The notes under the pieces are model-generated. The model was not told the DNA's origin. It worked only from the letters and a program-made list of their open reading frames with translations, and did no database searches. From Novosphingobium resinovorum (lineage in GTDB: Bacteria; Pseudomonadota; Alphaproteobacteria; Sphingomonadales; Sphingomonadaceae), in the NCBI RefSeq assembly GCF_001742225.1, contig NZ_CP017075.1:2480001-2544000 (forward strand): DNA of 64,000 bases, in the 5' to 3' direction. The translations under genes and the position numbers were made by a program. Of this stretch, positions 22,556 to 30,162 are shown one piece after another. Numbering within the stretch: the stretch's first letter is position 1; every line of letters begins with the position of its first letter.

Positions 22556-23896
22556 ATGAGCAGGACCGAACGCGGAAGCCTCTATGCGCAAGTCACCGCC
22601 AAGATCATCGCCGAACTGAAAGAGGGCCGGTTGCCATGGGCGCAGCCATGGGATGCCTCGCGGTGTCCCTGCGCCATGCCGCACAACGGGGTGACCGGAA
22701 GGCCGTATTCCGGAATAAACGTGCTGATCCTGTGGGCCGAAGGTGTGGGCGGGGGCTACAGTTCCCAGCGCTGGCTTACCTATCGGCAGGCGGCGGCAGC
22801 GGGCGGCAATGTCCGGCGCGGGGAGAAGGGAACGGTTGTATGCTATGCCGACCGCTTCATTCCCAAGGCCGAAGCCGAGCGGGTAGCGGGCAAGGATCGG
22901 GACGCAAGGACCGTCGCCTTCCTCAAGCGCTTCGTGGTGTTCAACGTCGATCAATGCGAGGGGCTAGCGGAAGACCTAACCGCCGCCGCGATCCTCCCCG
23001 ATCCGGTCATGGCCATCGCCGACGCCGACCGCGTCATTGCCGCATCGGGGGCGGATTTTCGGATCGGCGGGAGCAAGGCCTTCTATTCGCCGACGCAGCA
23101 CTATGTGCAGGTGCCGCCGCAGGCGGCGTTCCATCATCCGGTGAACTGGTATCGCACCGCGCTCCACGAACTGGGGCATTTCGCCGGAGGCAAAGGGCGG
23201 CTGGAACGGGATCAGACCGGGCGGTTCGGTTCGGCTTCGTACGCCCGGGAAGAACTGGTTGTGCGCCGTGTCGGCGCGAATAAAGGAGTGAAGACATGTC
23301 TTCTGGATAGCTGGGAAAATCCATGCGTCCCCGACTTACCGGTGCCGGTGATGAGCCGGCTGAAATCCCGAAAGGGAAACGGGACCATAGCATGTCGGGA
23401 AAAGGCCCAAACTGCCGAAACCATCGTAGGTCGGGCGGGTCATCGCAAGGTGCGTACGGCGAAAGCTACACTGCCTGAACTCCAGTCCTCAGGGTTTTAT
23501 CCTCGACAGCGGCGCAGCGATGGTTGCAACACCGCACCGCGCAGAGATCGGTTGCCACAAGGCACTCCACGCCGGACAACTCAAACCGCTCGACAGCGGC
23601 GACATGCAAGCACGGAGAGCCGGATGATGGGAAACTATCACGTCCGGTTCGGTGGGCGGGAGAGGCGTGTCCTCATCGAGGCACGACCGTCCCGACCCAA
23701 TGCCGAGATGACGGCGGCTTTCGCCTGCGCTGCGCTTGGTATCCAGCCCACCGTTCGCCACGCCGATTACATCGGGGCATGGTTGGAGGTGCTACGCGCC
23801 GACGACAAGGCGATCTTCCGCGCGGCAAGCGCCGCGAGCAAGGGCGCCGACTATCTCCTCAAAGGCGCCGAGGGAGGCGAGCAGGGGCAAGCCTGA
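22556..23896 (+). CDS. ardC: ArdC-type antirestriction/ssDNA-binding zincin, split by a group II intron
   Basis: Exon 1 (22556-23260, 235 codons) and exon 2 (23702-23896, 64 codons plus stop) join to a 299-residue ArdC, the normal length. The N-terminal ssDNA-binding domain shows PWAQPWD and GRPYSGINVLILW; the metallopeptidase domain has TALHELGHFAGGKGRLERD. At the junction, ASYAREELV joins AEMTAAFACAALG exactly as in uninterrupted ArdC proteins. The unspliced gene stays open, giving a 446-residue protein with 147 foreign residues after the HELGH region. ArdC proteins of conjugative plasmids protect incoming DNA from restriction, so this gene marks the region as conjugative or plasmid-derived. 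An ATG at 22529 is a less likely start. Confidence 0.85.
   Translation: MSRTERGSLYAQVTAKIIAELKEGRLPWAQPWDASRCPCAMPHNGVTGRPYSGINVLILWAEGVGGGYSSQRWLTYRQAAAAGGNVRRGEKGTVVCYADRFIPKAEAERVAGKDRDARTVAFLKRFVVFNVDQCEGLAEDLTAAAILPDPVMAIADADRVIAASGADFRIGGSKAFYSPTQHYVQVPPQAAFHHPVNWYRTALHELGHFAGGKGRLERDQTGRFGSASYAREELVVRRVGANKGVKTCLLDSWENPCVPDLPVPVMSRLKSRKGNGTIACREKAQTAETIVGRAGHRKVRTAKATLPELQSSGFYPRQRRSDGCNTAPRRDRLPQGTPRRTTQTARQRRHASTESRMMGNYHVRFGGRERRVLIEARPSRPNAEMTAAFACAALGIQPTVRHADYIGAWLEVLRADDKAIFRAASAASKGADYLLKGAEGGEQGQA
23261..23701 (+). ncRNA. Group II intron without a maturase ORF, 441 nt, inside ardC
   Basis: The 5' end is GTGCGCC. Domain V (23617-23650) is complete at 34 nt: an AGC triad in the lower stem (GAGCCGGA with TCCGGTTC), a 2-nt CG bulge, and an upper stem capped by GAAA. 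Domain VI follows, with GGGCGGGA pairing to TCCCG-CCC and a bulged A at 23695, seven nucleotides from the 3' end. The intron ends CCCAAT. AACCA at 23419-23423 could be EBS1 for TGGTT at the end of exon 1. There is no reverse transcriptase, so mobility would need a maturase in trans. Intron subclass was not determined. Confidence 0.9.
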
Positions 23897-24703
23897 TCCC
23901 TTTGCAACGATGCAGGCGCGGACCGTGGCGTCGCTGGTGGGCTCCCCGTGGAGCGCCGGTCTGCCTAAGTCCTCTCCGCACCTATAAACGCCGGAACCGG
24001 GCGAGGCGCGTCAAGCCCAAAGTCACCTTTGTCATCGCACGCCGCGCGACACATCATGCGCTCGGCGAAGAGGAGCTGACCTCGCTTGTTGCCTGCCTCG
24101 AGGAACTGGGACAAGCGTGCCCATCACCGGCATGTGGCATCCCGCGACGTGCGCGGCGGTTGCGGAACTGGCGGGTCGTGCCTGAAGCTTCATCGATCCG
24201 GGTGCCCCGGACGGAAGCTTTCTTCCCCCTATCATCCATCGTGAAGCCCTGCATCAACAGGAAGGGGGCCAGCGTACTCGCTGGCCCTTTTCGCGCTTCC
24301 GGCGCTTCAGATCGAATCGGCGTTCTCAGAGAACATCGATGGTGCCCGCCGAATCGAGAATTCGGGGGGCGCATTCGCACGCTCACGCGAAGGCCGGACG
24401 CACGCCCGAGGGCGTTTTGTAATGCACCCCACGCACGGGTGCTGCTTCGCATAACAGGCTGATATCGCGAGGTTATGTCGCGGCACAGAGCGGCTGCCGA
24501 GCTGGCACAGATCGTCTGCCGCGGCAGCCAGAGCGTCGCGTCGATCACATCAAGCCGCTGTCTTCGTTTGGCATTTTCCGGCTGCCGGTGGCAGTTCGCG
24601 GCGGTCGGCCGTCGGACATGTCAGCCAGCGATTTACGCAGGCTGGCGGACAGCGTAGAACAGCGTCGCTTCACCACGTGCTGGCGTCCGAATTAGGACTT
24701 TCT
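23897..24703. other. About 800 bases between ardC and the RHH gene
   Basis: No convincing gene. The plus strand near 24024 reads ATHHALGEEELTSLVACLEE and may be a decayed coding fragment. Just before 24700 a short frame ends DLRRLADSVEQRRFTTCWRP-N, again fragment-like. A terminator lies at 24266-24291. Confidence 0.4.
24266..24291 (+). terminator. Rho-independent terminator
   Basis: GGGCCAGCG, loop TACT, CGCTGGCCC, then TTTT. A strong, perfect 9-bp stem. The gene it serves is not clear; it could be the decayed frame upstream or ardC read-through. Confidence 0.85.
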
Positions 24704-25036
24704 ATGGCACGAATATCCCTGCGTCTCGAAGACGGCCTGCACGATCAGTTGCTCCGGCAGGCTCGCCGCTACAACATCACCCTTTCCGATCTCGTCCGCC
24801 CCACGCTCGAGCGTCTGGCGTACCCCGGCCGTGTTTCCGATGCCGCCAGCCAGCAGGCCCAGCTCGGCATCATGGCCTGCACGCTTTCGCTCCTCCTGCT
24901 AGACATAGAGGCACGCGCACCGCACCTCCTCGAGCCGGGTACCCAAGCCGCCCGCGATCTCTTCCGCGGTTGGGGGCTTCCCGAGGAACTGGTCAGCCAT
25001 ATCCTTGCGGGATTGGAGCATCGTCATGGCGCATAG
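24704..25036 (+). CDS. Ribbon-helix-helix-like DNA-binding protein
   Basis: A 110-residue protein starting MARISLRLEDGLHDQLLRQA. The beta-strand followed by two helices (RRYNITLSDLVRPTLERLA) is the MetJ/Arc/CopG fold used by relaxosome accessory factors and antitoxins. The C-terminal half is helical (IMACTLSLLLLDIEARAPHL), perhaps for oligomerisation. It overlaps the next gene by 11 bases, so translation is probably coupled. The site it binds is not known. Confidence 0.65.
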   Translation: MARISLRLEDGLHDQLLRQARRYNITLSDLVRPTLERLAYPGRVSDAASQQAQLGIMACTLSLLLLDIEARAPHLLEPGTQAARDLFRGWGLPEELVSHILAGLEHRHGA

Positions 25037-25307
25037 GCCGAGCCCGCCCCGGGACAACGCCAGCTCCCACACGCAGGCGAAAGATCCGGGGACCCCGGCG
25101 CACGAATTGCCGATGGAGCCGCTCACGGTCCGCATCCCCACCGCGGTAAAGCTCACCGGCATCGGACGCTCTCGTCTCTACGAGCTCATCGCTTCCGGAG
25201 ACCTCGAAATCGTGAAGATCGGCTCCATGACCCTTATACCCGTCAGCAGCCTGCGCGCGCTCATCGGAAGGGCGCGGGGGAACGAAACCCGTCATGACCC
25301 GCGATGA
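25026..25307 (+). CDS. Excisionase-like helix-turn-helix protein
   Basis: A 93-residue protein. After a disordered N-terminus, PLTVRIPTAVKLTGIGRSRL and YELIASGDLEIVKIGSMTLI form the winged-helix pattern of excisionase/AlpA-type DNA-binding domains. Such proteins act as recombination-directionality factors or as regulators of islands. It overlaps both neighbours (11 bases upstream, 14 downstream), so the three genes form a tight operon. Confidence 0.7.
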   Translation: MAHRPSPPRDNASSHTQAKDPGTPAHELPMEPLTVRIPTAVKLTGIGRSRLYELIASGDLEIVKIGSMTLIPVSSLRALIGRARGNETRHDPR

Positions 25308-26187
25308 AGATCGGGCGATGCCGGGCGTCCGGGAGCAACCGTCGCCCGGCGAACGACAGCATGACCTGCTGACCGCCGACTTCGCGGCATCCGGCATTGA
25401 TACGCGCCGGTTCGGATTCTACGACCAGTCGGCATTCCTCGCTCGGGAGAGTGCCAACCCTTCCTATCTCGCCCAATACGGGGAATGGGTCATGACGCGC
25501 CCGATCTCCGCGGAGTACGAGGCCCATGTCAGGCCGACAGTCCCGAAGCTGACGCGTCTGCTCGCGAAGGCGTTCGCCCGTTACGATGCACGGGGCCGGT
25601 GCGTTTCCGCATCCTGCATGATGACGCGCATGCTCGATCGCCTCGGGGTCTGGAGTTTCGGTGTCTGTGGGTCGGTGATCCTTGAGGCCCCCGCGCTCGG
25701 ATTGCGGCGGGAGATGCAGACCATCGCTCTGAAGCCCGGTCCACTCAAGATTACAGGCCATGCCTGGACCTGTGCGCCGCCTTTTCTCATCGTCGATCCA
25801 TCCCTGGCGTTTCAGCACTGCGATCCGGCGTTCGCCCGCCTCCTACCCGAGACTGTTCTGGCCGAAGCCTCTGCTCGCCGATTTTATCCCTCCGTGGAGG
25901 ACTGCGTCAGCGAACCGGTCAGGGCCCTTTTCGCTTCGGCGGAGGGCTGGAGAGATCCCTGTCTTCATCATCGACTGGACCCGGGGCTGGCGGGTCTCTG
26001 GCGAACATTCCCGCCACGGGAGTTCACCGCGTCCGGGTTGCGGATGCGCTTCGTTCCGGTCGCCATCCGGCAACCTGCTCAGAGCCTCGCCCATATTGAA
26101 CTGGATGCGGAAGGTCGCACCGGAATGACGGTCTGGAACAGCGTCGTCGCGCCCGCCTTCGGCATGGCGCCGCTGTCCTACGAATAA
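25294..26187 (+). CDS. Putative transglutaminase/papain-like protein of unknown function
   Basis: A 297-residue protein. A possible Cys-His-Asp triad is present in the right order for the transglutaminase-like fold: Cys in GRCVSASCMMTRML (near 108), His in KITGHAWTCAPPFL (near 156) and Asp in LIVDPSLAF (near 168). There is no signal peptide, so a cytosolic peptidase, amidase or cross-linking role is possible. It is the third gene of the coupled operon with the RHH and HTH genes. The functional call is an inference from spacing and motif shape; no family was recognised outright. Confidence 0.5.
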   Translation: MTRDEDRAMPGVREQPSPGERQHDLLTADFAASGIDTRRFGFYDQSAFLARESANPSYLAQYGEWVMTRPISAEYEAHVRPTVPKLTRLLAKAFARYDARGRCVSASCMMTRMLDRLGVWSFGVCGSVILEAPALGLRREMQTIALKPGPLKITGHAWTCAPPFLIVDPSLAFQHCDPAFARLLPETVLAEASARRFYPSVEDCVSEPVRALFASAEGWRDPCLHHRLDPGLAGLWRTFPPREFTASGLRMRFVPVAIRQPAQSLAHIELDAEGRTGMTVWNSVVAPAFGMAPLSYE

Positions 26188-26516
26188 TTATGAGAACGCC
26201 GTATGCAGCTTGCCCGACAGCACCAGTGGCGCTTGGACAAGGTCGTGCCAGCCCCAATGATAAGTTCGTGTTCTAGGCAGGTGGGGAGCATTGCGTCGAG
26301 TGCCGCGTCGATGGCGAGCAAGGTATCGCGCAGACAGTTCTGCACCTCCGCGACGGGTATCTTCAGTTGCCTGCCAATCTCGTCGTAGCCAAGCTCGTCC
26401 ACCCGATGCAGCAGGAACACGCTCCGCTTCAAGGGCGGGAGCCGATATACCGCCTCTGTGTACACGGCTCTGCACTCGGTGCAGATTTCTGCGTCGGCGG
26501 TTCGCTTACGACGCAC
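26178..26516 (-). CDS. Sigma-70 region-4-like protein
   Basis: A 112-residue protein with a GTG start at 26516. EAVYRLPPLKRSVFLLHRVD followed by ELGYDEIGRQLKIPVAEVQN is a sigma-factor region 4 helix-turn-helix; regions 1-2 are absent. The start overlaps the end of the HEPN gene by 11 bases, indicating coupled translation. It also overlaps the converging transglutaminase-like gene by 10 bases at the other end. A stand-alone sigma4-like protein could be a regulator of the HEPN partner. Confidence 0.6.
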   Translation of the reverse strand: MRRKRTADAEICTECRAVYTEAVYRLPPLKRSVFLLHRVDELGYDEIGRQLKIPVAEVQNCLRDTLLAIDAALDAMLPTCLEHELIIGAGTTLSKRHWCCRASCIRRSHNYS

Positions 26517-27432
26517 GGCATAGCTCGTCACTGGCGGGCGTCGGAAGCTCCAGCTCCGCGCCGCAGTGTGCGGCCACCAGCGCGTGAAGGGTTCTGGTAC
26601 GATCCATCGCCCATGCCAGTTCCTCCCGACTGATGCGGTAGCGGCGCCCATAGCGCACCTCGACATAGGCCCGGCGGATGCAGCCGAAAGCGCGCCGCTC
26701 GAACGGCGTTTCGCGGGGCCATGCTTCGCGCAATCGGCCGACCAGCATCTCCGCGCTCTCGCGCAGTTCGTCCAGCGCGTGGGTGCGTGGCCCGTGCAGA
26801 GTGAGCGACCATAGTATACACTGATAGGAATGCTCGCACGCCTGATGCAGGAGCAGCGCAGCCATCGGCGCATTCCCCTGCCATTGATAGAAAGCTGCGC
26901 CGTTCAGGAAGTCGGTGGCACGCGCGTACCAATGGGCATATTCCGCGCGTCCAGCGGCAATGCGATCCGGGGCGGGCATTCTGTGCGGCGACTGCAAGCG
27001 CAATCCCTCTGACTGATACAGCGCGATGCCCTGACTGGCGATGCTAACGAAATGCGGCACGCCCTCGGCAAGAGCAGCGTTGATCCGCTCCAGACTTTCG
27101 ACGTCGAGGCGTACTTGGTGGGTGATCTCGCCGAGCTCCCAAGCGCGACGCAGTCGGTCGCGCACGTGCCGCCAGTCGCGATCGCTGCGCGCCAGCCGAG
27201 GGTAATTGACGATCACCAGCAAGCGGAATGCTTCTCCCGGCGCGACCTCACCCCAATCCGTCCCGGCATGGGGGCGGTGGAGGACCAGCGCGAGGACGCG
27301 GCCCGCCCTGAGATGTTTGGAGCATCGGCCTTTAGTTGTTTCCTCGAATTCCTCAAACAGGATCGTGGCGACGCGAAGAAGCTCCTTGTGGACCGGAGCG
27401 GGTATGTGATCGGCGTCGGCGCGCAACATCAT
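26506..27432 (-). CDS. HEPN-domain protein with degenerate nucleotidyltransferase N-terminus
   Basis: A 308-residue protein starting MMLRADADHIPAPVHKELLR, with AGGGGA upstream. The N-terminal half follows the layout of MNT-type nucleotidyltransferases (LALVLHRPHAGTDWGEV, then FRLLVIVNYPRLARSDRDW), but the G-S motif and D-x-D metal ligands are not there. The C-terminal half is a HEPN domain (APMAALLLHQACEHSYQCIL, RAYVEVRYGRRYRISREELA) ending in RTRTLH, an R-x4-H motif typical of HEPN ribonucleases. An active MNT/HEPN fusion would normally control the RNase; here the transferase seems inactive. Confidence 0.75.
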   Translation of the reverse strand: MMLRADADHIPAPVHKELLRVATILFEEFEETTKGRCSKHLRAGRVLALVLHRPHAGTDWGEVAPGEAFRLLVIVNYPRLARSDRDWRHVRDRLRRAWELGEITHQVRLDVESLERINAALAEGVPHFVSIASQGIALYQSEGLRLQSPHRMPAPDRIAAGRAEYAHWYARATDFLNGAAFYQWQGNAPMAALLLHQACEHSYQCILWSLTLHGPRTHALDELRESAEMLVGRLREAWPRETPFERRAFGCIRRAYVEVRYGRRYRISREELAWAMDRTRTLHALVAAHCGAELELPTPASDELCRAS

Positions 27433-27686
27433 GCCAATTTCCCCTAACGGCTGCGCTGGGGCCACGTTAGGCACGAAGAACTAATCGCTTCATCCACGCG
27501 GTCCAGCGGGGCACGATCAGGTGGAGTGATCGCGGTAGGTACTAAGCTTACCCTATAGACGCCATGCATGGGGACAGAGACCAATGCGCAGCGCGATGTG
27601 CTGAACTGCGAATCATAGGAGACCAAGCGTGTCATCAGGCTGCCTTCCTTGAGCCACCCGGAAAGAGCCGCGGGCTGCGCCGCAGC
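27433..27686. other. Intergenic region with a doubtful minus-strand frame
   Basis: A minus-strand frame (MTRLVSYDSQFSTSRCALVS and onwards, ending 27444) has no ribosome site or domain, and overlaps the HEPN promoter. I regard it as non-coding. Confidence 0.4.
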
Positions 27687-27750
27687 ATAACCGGCACCGC
27701 TTATAGCACTGCAGAAGGAAAAGTGCAATAAGCGGTGCCGGTTATTGCAC
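27687..27750. promoter_or_regulatory. Palindromic operator array upstream of an RHH gene
   Basis: A 24-bp inverted repeat with one mismatch (27687-27710 and 27722-27745, beginning ATAACCGGCACCGCTTAT) overlaps a second repeat made of GTGCAATAA (27723-27731) and TTATTGCAC (27742-27750). The decamer AGTGCAATAA thus occurs three times in alternating orientation, 41 bases before the RHH start. This is the expected layout for cooperative RHH dimer binding. Confidence 0.65.
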
Positions 27751-27790
27751 TTCCAGTTGAACCGGCGTCATGCCGAGTTACGACGACTGC

Positions 27791-27958
27791 ATGGGAAGAC
27801 CGCCGCTCAACTTGAAATCAACCAATCTCCGTTTGCCTGTCGGATTGGGAGAACGGATCGACAAGCTAGTCGGTCGGCAGAGGCGTGCTGCCTTCATTCG
27901 GGATGTTCTTGAACGCGAGGTCTCGCGATTGGAATCGGCGCAAAGCAAGAACGGATAA
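27791..27958 (+). CDS. Small ribbon-helix-helix protein
   Basis: A 55-residue protein from the ATG at 27791 (an in-frame ATG at 27770 would add seven residues). STNLRLPVGLGERIDKLVGR followed by QRRAAFIRDVLEREVSRLES is the beta-strand plus two helices of RHH repressors. No toxin gene follows within the next 390 bases. It probably binds the palindromes just upstream and represses itself. Confidence 0.65.
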   Translation: MGRPPLNLKSTNLRLPVGLGERIDKLVGRQRRAAFIRDVLEREVSRLESAQSKNG

Positions 27959-28347
27959 CACGAAAGGTCCCGGCGAAGAGCTGCGAAACGTTAGTGTCGG
28001 ACACGTTACACTTGGGTGCGTTCCGAAAAATCCGCCGAGATGCTATTCCTGATGGCAGTATTATGGTCTGTTTAAAATCAAACAGTTATGCCGAAAATCG
28101 ACTCTCTTGCGGCAGTAAGACTGGAACAGTTGTGCACTTGGCGCCCAGCAGCTCAACCATATCCTGTCGGTGATCCTCGCTGACCAGTGGGTGCGCGTAG
28201 ATCAGAAGTGGCCCGGCTCGTCAGAACAGCCTTTGACGTTTGATAAGTGGATCGTCTGCGGGTTGGTTGTTCAAGCTGCCGCCTGCGGGGCGTCATGGAG
28301 GTCGAGCGTAGCCCGGCCGGAGTGACGCCCCGCAAGTCGCGGCCAAT
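27959..28347. other. Spacer upstream of the IS3 element's right side
   Basis: No gene is recognised. Near 28142 the plus strand reads AQQLNHILSVILADQWVRVD, possibly a fragment. One end of the IS3-type element should lie here, but I could not pair its inverted repeat by eye. Confidence 0.35.
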
Positions 28348-29175
28348 TCACGCTGCCACGGCCTGTGGCAGATTGTCAAAGTAGGTCTGATCGGGCGGAC
28401 GCCCACCGAGGCTCGAGTGAGGTCTCCGGGCGTTATAGAAACCCAGATATCGGCCGATCGCGTTGCGCGCTTCGCTGACCGAAGCGTAGGCGTGCAGGTA
28501 GACTTCTTCGTACTTCACCGAGCGCCACAGCCGCTCGACCACGACATTGTCGCGCCAGGCGCCGCGGCCGTCCATGCTAATCTCGATACCCTCGCGCCGG
28601 AGCACGCCGGTGAAGGCTTGGCTCGTGAATTGGCTCCCTCGATCTGTATTGGAAATCTCCGGCTTGCCATAGCGCGCCAGGGCTTCCTCGAGCGCTTCCA
28701 CGCAGAAGTCGGCCTCCAGCGTGATCGAAATCCGATGGCTGAGAACCTTGCGGCTGAACCAGTCGACGATGGCCACGAGATAAACGAAGCCCCGCGCCAT
28801 GGGGATGTAACTGATGTCTGTCGCCCAGACTTGATTGGGCCTCACGATCGGAAGCTTGCGCAGGAGATAGGGGTAGATCTTGTGCCCTGGCGCCGGCTTC
28901 GAGGTGCTGGGACGTCGATAGACCGCCTCGATCGCCATCTTCTTCATCAGGCTCGCGACATGGCAGCGGCCAATCTCGATACTTTCCTGGCGCAGGAAAT
29001 CACGTAGCATTCGGCTTCCCGCGAACGGAAACTCCAGGTGCAACGCATCGATGCGCCGCATGATCGCGAGATTCTTCGACGAAACCGGCCGGGGCAGATA
29101 ATAGACACTGCCCCGGCTGATCCCGAGTTCCTTCGCCTGACGCTTCACCGGTAAGGTGTGCGTTCGGTCGATCAT
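28348..29175 (-). CDS. IS3-family transposase OrfB
   Basis: A 275-residue integrase-core protein. The HTH_21 segment (IMRRIDALHLEFPFAGSRML) precedes the DDE domain: first Asp in VWATDISYIPM, second in SNTDRGSQFTS and Glu in WRDNVVVERLWRSVKYEEVY. The C-terminal LGFYNARRPHSSLGGRPP is the IS3 signature. All catalytic residues are present. It is normally made as an OrfAB fusion. Confidence 0.9.
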   Translation of the reverse strand: MIDRTHTLPVKRQAKELGISRGSVYYLPRPVSSKNLAIMRRIDALHLEFPFAGSRMLRDFLRQESIEIGRCHVASLMKKMAIEAVYRRPSTSKPAPGHKIYPYLLRKLPIVRPNQVWATDISYIPMARGFVYLVAIVDWFSRKVLSHRISITLEADFCVEALEEALARYGKPEISNTDRGSQFTSQAFTGVLRREGIEISMDGRGAWRDNVVVERLWRSVKYEEVYLHAYASVSEARNAIGRYLGFYNARRPHSSLGGRPPDQTYFDNLPQAVAA

Positions 29176-29480
29176 CGCTTTGCGCTCGGCAACAGTCTTG
29201 CCTTGCCGAGCGCGCCTTCCAAAAAATCATTCGCCAACGTCAACTCGCCTATCTTGGCATGCAGCGTCTTCACGTCGACGGCGGGCTCGTCCGAGGACTT
29301 CTCCGACCCGAATACGCCGGCCGCTCCTTCGAGCAACTGCGTGCGCCCCGTCGTGATCTGGTTGGGATGCAAGTCATAGTCCTGCGCCCGCTCTCCCAGC
29401 GTCTTCTCGCCCTTGATCGCGGCAAGTGCTACCTTCGCCTTGAATGCCGGGCTGTGGTTGCGCCGGGGTCGTCTGCTCAT
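29172..29480 (-). CDS. IS3-family transposase OrfA
   Basis: A 102-residue HTH protein beginning MSRRPRRNHSPAFKAKVALA. KGEKTLGERAQDYDLHPNQI is the DNA-binding helix-turn-helix, and the C-terminal part (VKTLHAKIGELTLANDFLEG) is a leucine-zipper-like helix. Its stop overlaps the OrfB start as ATGA. Confidence 0.88.
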   Translation of the reverse strand: MSRRPRRNHSPAFKAKVALAAIKGEKTLGERAQDYDLHPNQITTGRTQLLEGAAGVFGSEKSSDEPAVDVKTLHAKIGELTLANDFLEGALGKARLLPSAKR

Positions 29481-29615
29481 TCTCTGCTCCTGTCTCGCAG
29501 CCTTACTGGCTGCTCTCAGGCAGAAAATCCAATTATCTCAGTGCGCAGATTCCCCAGGCCACCTCTGTCATTGATGATCCGATAGAGCTAGTCTCGGTGC
29601 CCACTGCGGAATGAG

Positions 29616-30074
29616 TCAGGCGAGAATCTCGCGCAGGAACCAGGCGCGCTGCTCGGCCTGGTCAGTCCAGTCGTCGATGATCCCGTCCGTGGCGTTGTCG
29701 CCAGCTTCACCGGCCAGTTCCTTGGTCGCCTTCAGGGTCGCGACATAGGCGGTGTTGTCCTCGAACAGGGCCTTGACCATTGCCATCGCGTCGAGGCTGG
29801 TGTCGTCTTCGTCCTTGATGCTGGTCTTCGCGCCGATCGCACCGATCGAGGTCAGGGTCTTGCCGCCCAGCTTGCGCACACGCTCGGCGATGAGGTCGGT
29901 CAGGCCGAAGATCTCGGTCGCATGCGCGTCGAACAGCAGGTGCAGGTCATGGAACTGCGGCCCCCGGACGTGCCAGTGGAAGTTCTTGGTCTTCACGTAG
30001 AGCGCGAAAGTGTCCGCCAAAAGCCCGTTGAGGCTATCGATGAGCGCGGCCTGCGAGTTGTCCTTGGAAGTCAT
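29616..30074 (-). CDS. dps: Dps/ferritin-like DNA-binding protein
   Basis: A 152-residue starvation-protection protein that stores iron and detoxifies peroxide as a dodecamer. The ferroxidase ligands are visible in KTKNFHWHVRGPQFHDLHLL and FDAHATEIFGLTDLIAERVR. The C-terminus WTDQAEQRAWFLREILA is normal for the family. The start at 30074 follows a purine-rich stretch (GAGGGAATCC). A decayed copy of its last 33 codons lies at 16197-16298. Confidence 0.93.
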   Translation of the reverse strand: MTSKDNSQAALIDSLNGLLADTFALYVKTKNFHWHVRGPQFHDLHLLFDAHATEIFGLTDLIAERVRKLGGKTLTSIGAIGAKTSIKDEDDTSLDAMAMVKALFEDNTAYVATLKATKELAGEAGDNATDGIIDDWTDQAEQRAWFLREILA

Positions 30075-30162
30075 GAGCGGATTCCCTCGATTTGTCGTGT
30101 TGTGAACATAACTAAGCCCAAGCAACGCGATTGGAAAGCATAGGTTCGATTGCAAAAATCGA

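Larger units (their letters stand above)
28348..29480 (-). mobile_element. IS3-family insertion sequence (coding part)
   Basis: Two consecutive frames in IS3 order (OrfA then OrfB) with an ATGA overlap. The terminal repeats were not resolved, so the coordinates cover only the coding part. Confidence 0.8.

Noticed and set aside
23261..23701. Reading the ardC insert as a protein domain
   Set aside because: The insert has complete group II domains V and VI, and its exact removal restores ArdC; its translated sequence looks random and Arg-rich.
23524..24462. 312-codon frame across the intron and ardC exon 2
   Set aside because: Arg-rich, out of frame with ArdC, and starts inside the intron.
27444..27728. 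94-codon minus-strand frame in front of the HEPN gene
   Set aside because: It overlaps the palindromic operator and the HEPN leader and has no domain or start signal.
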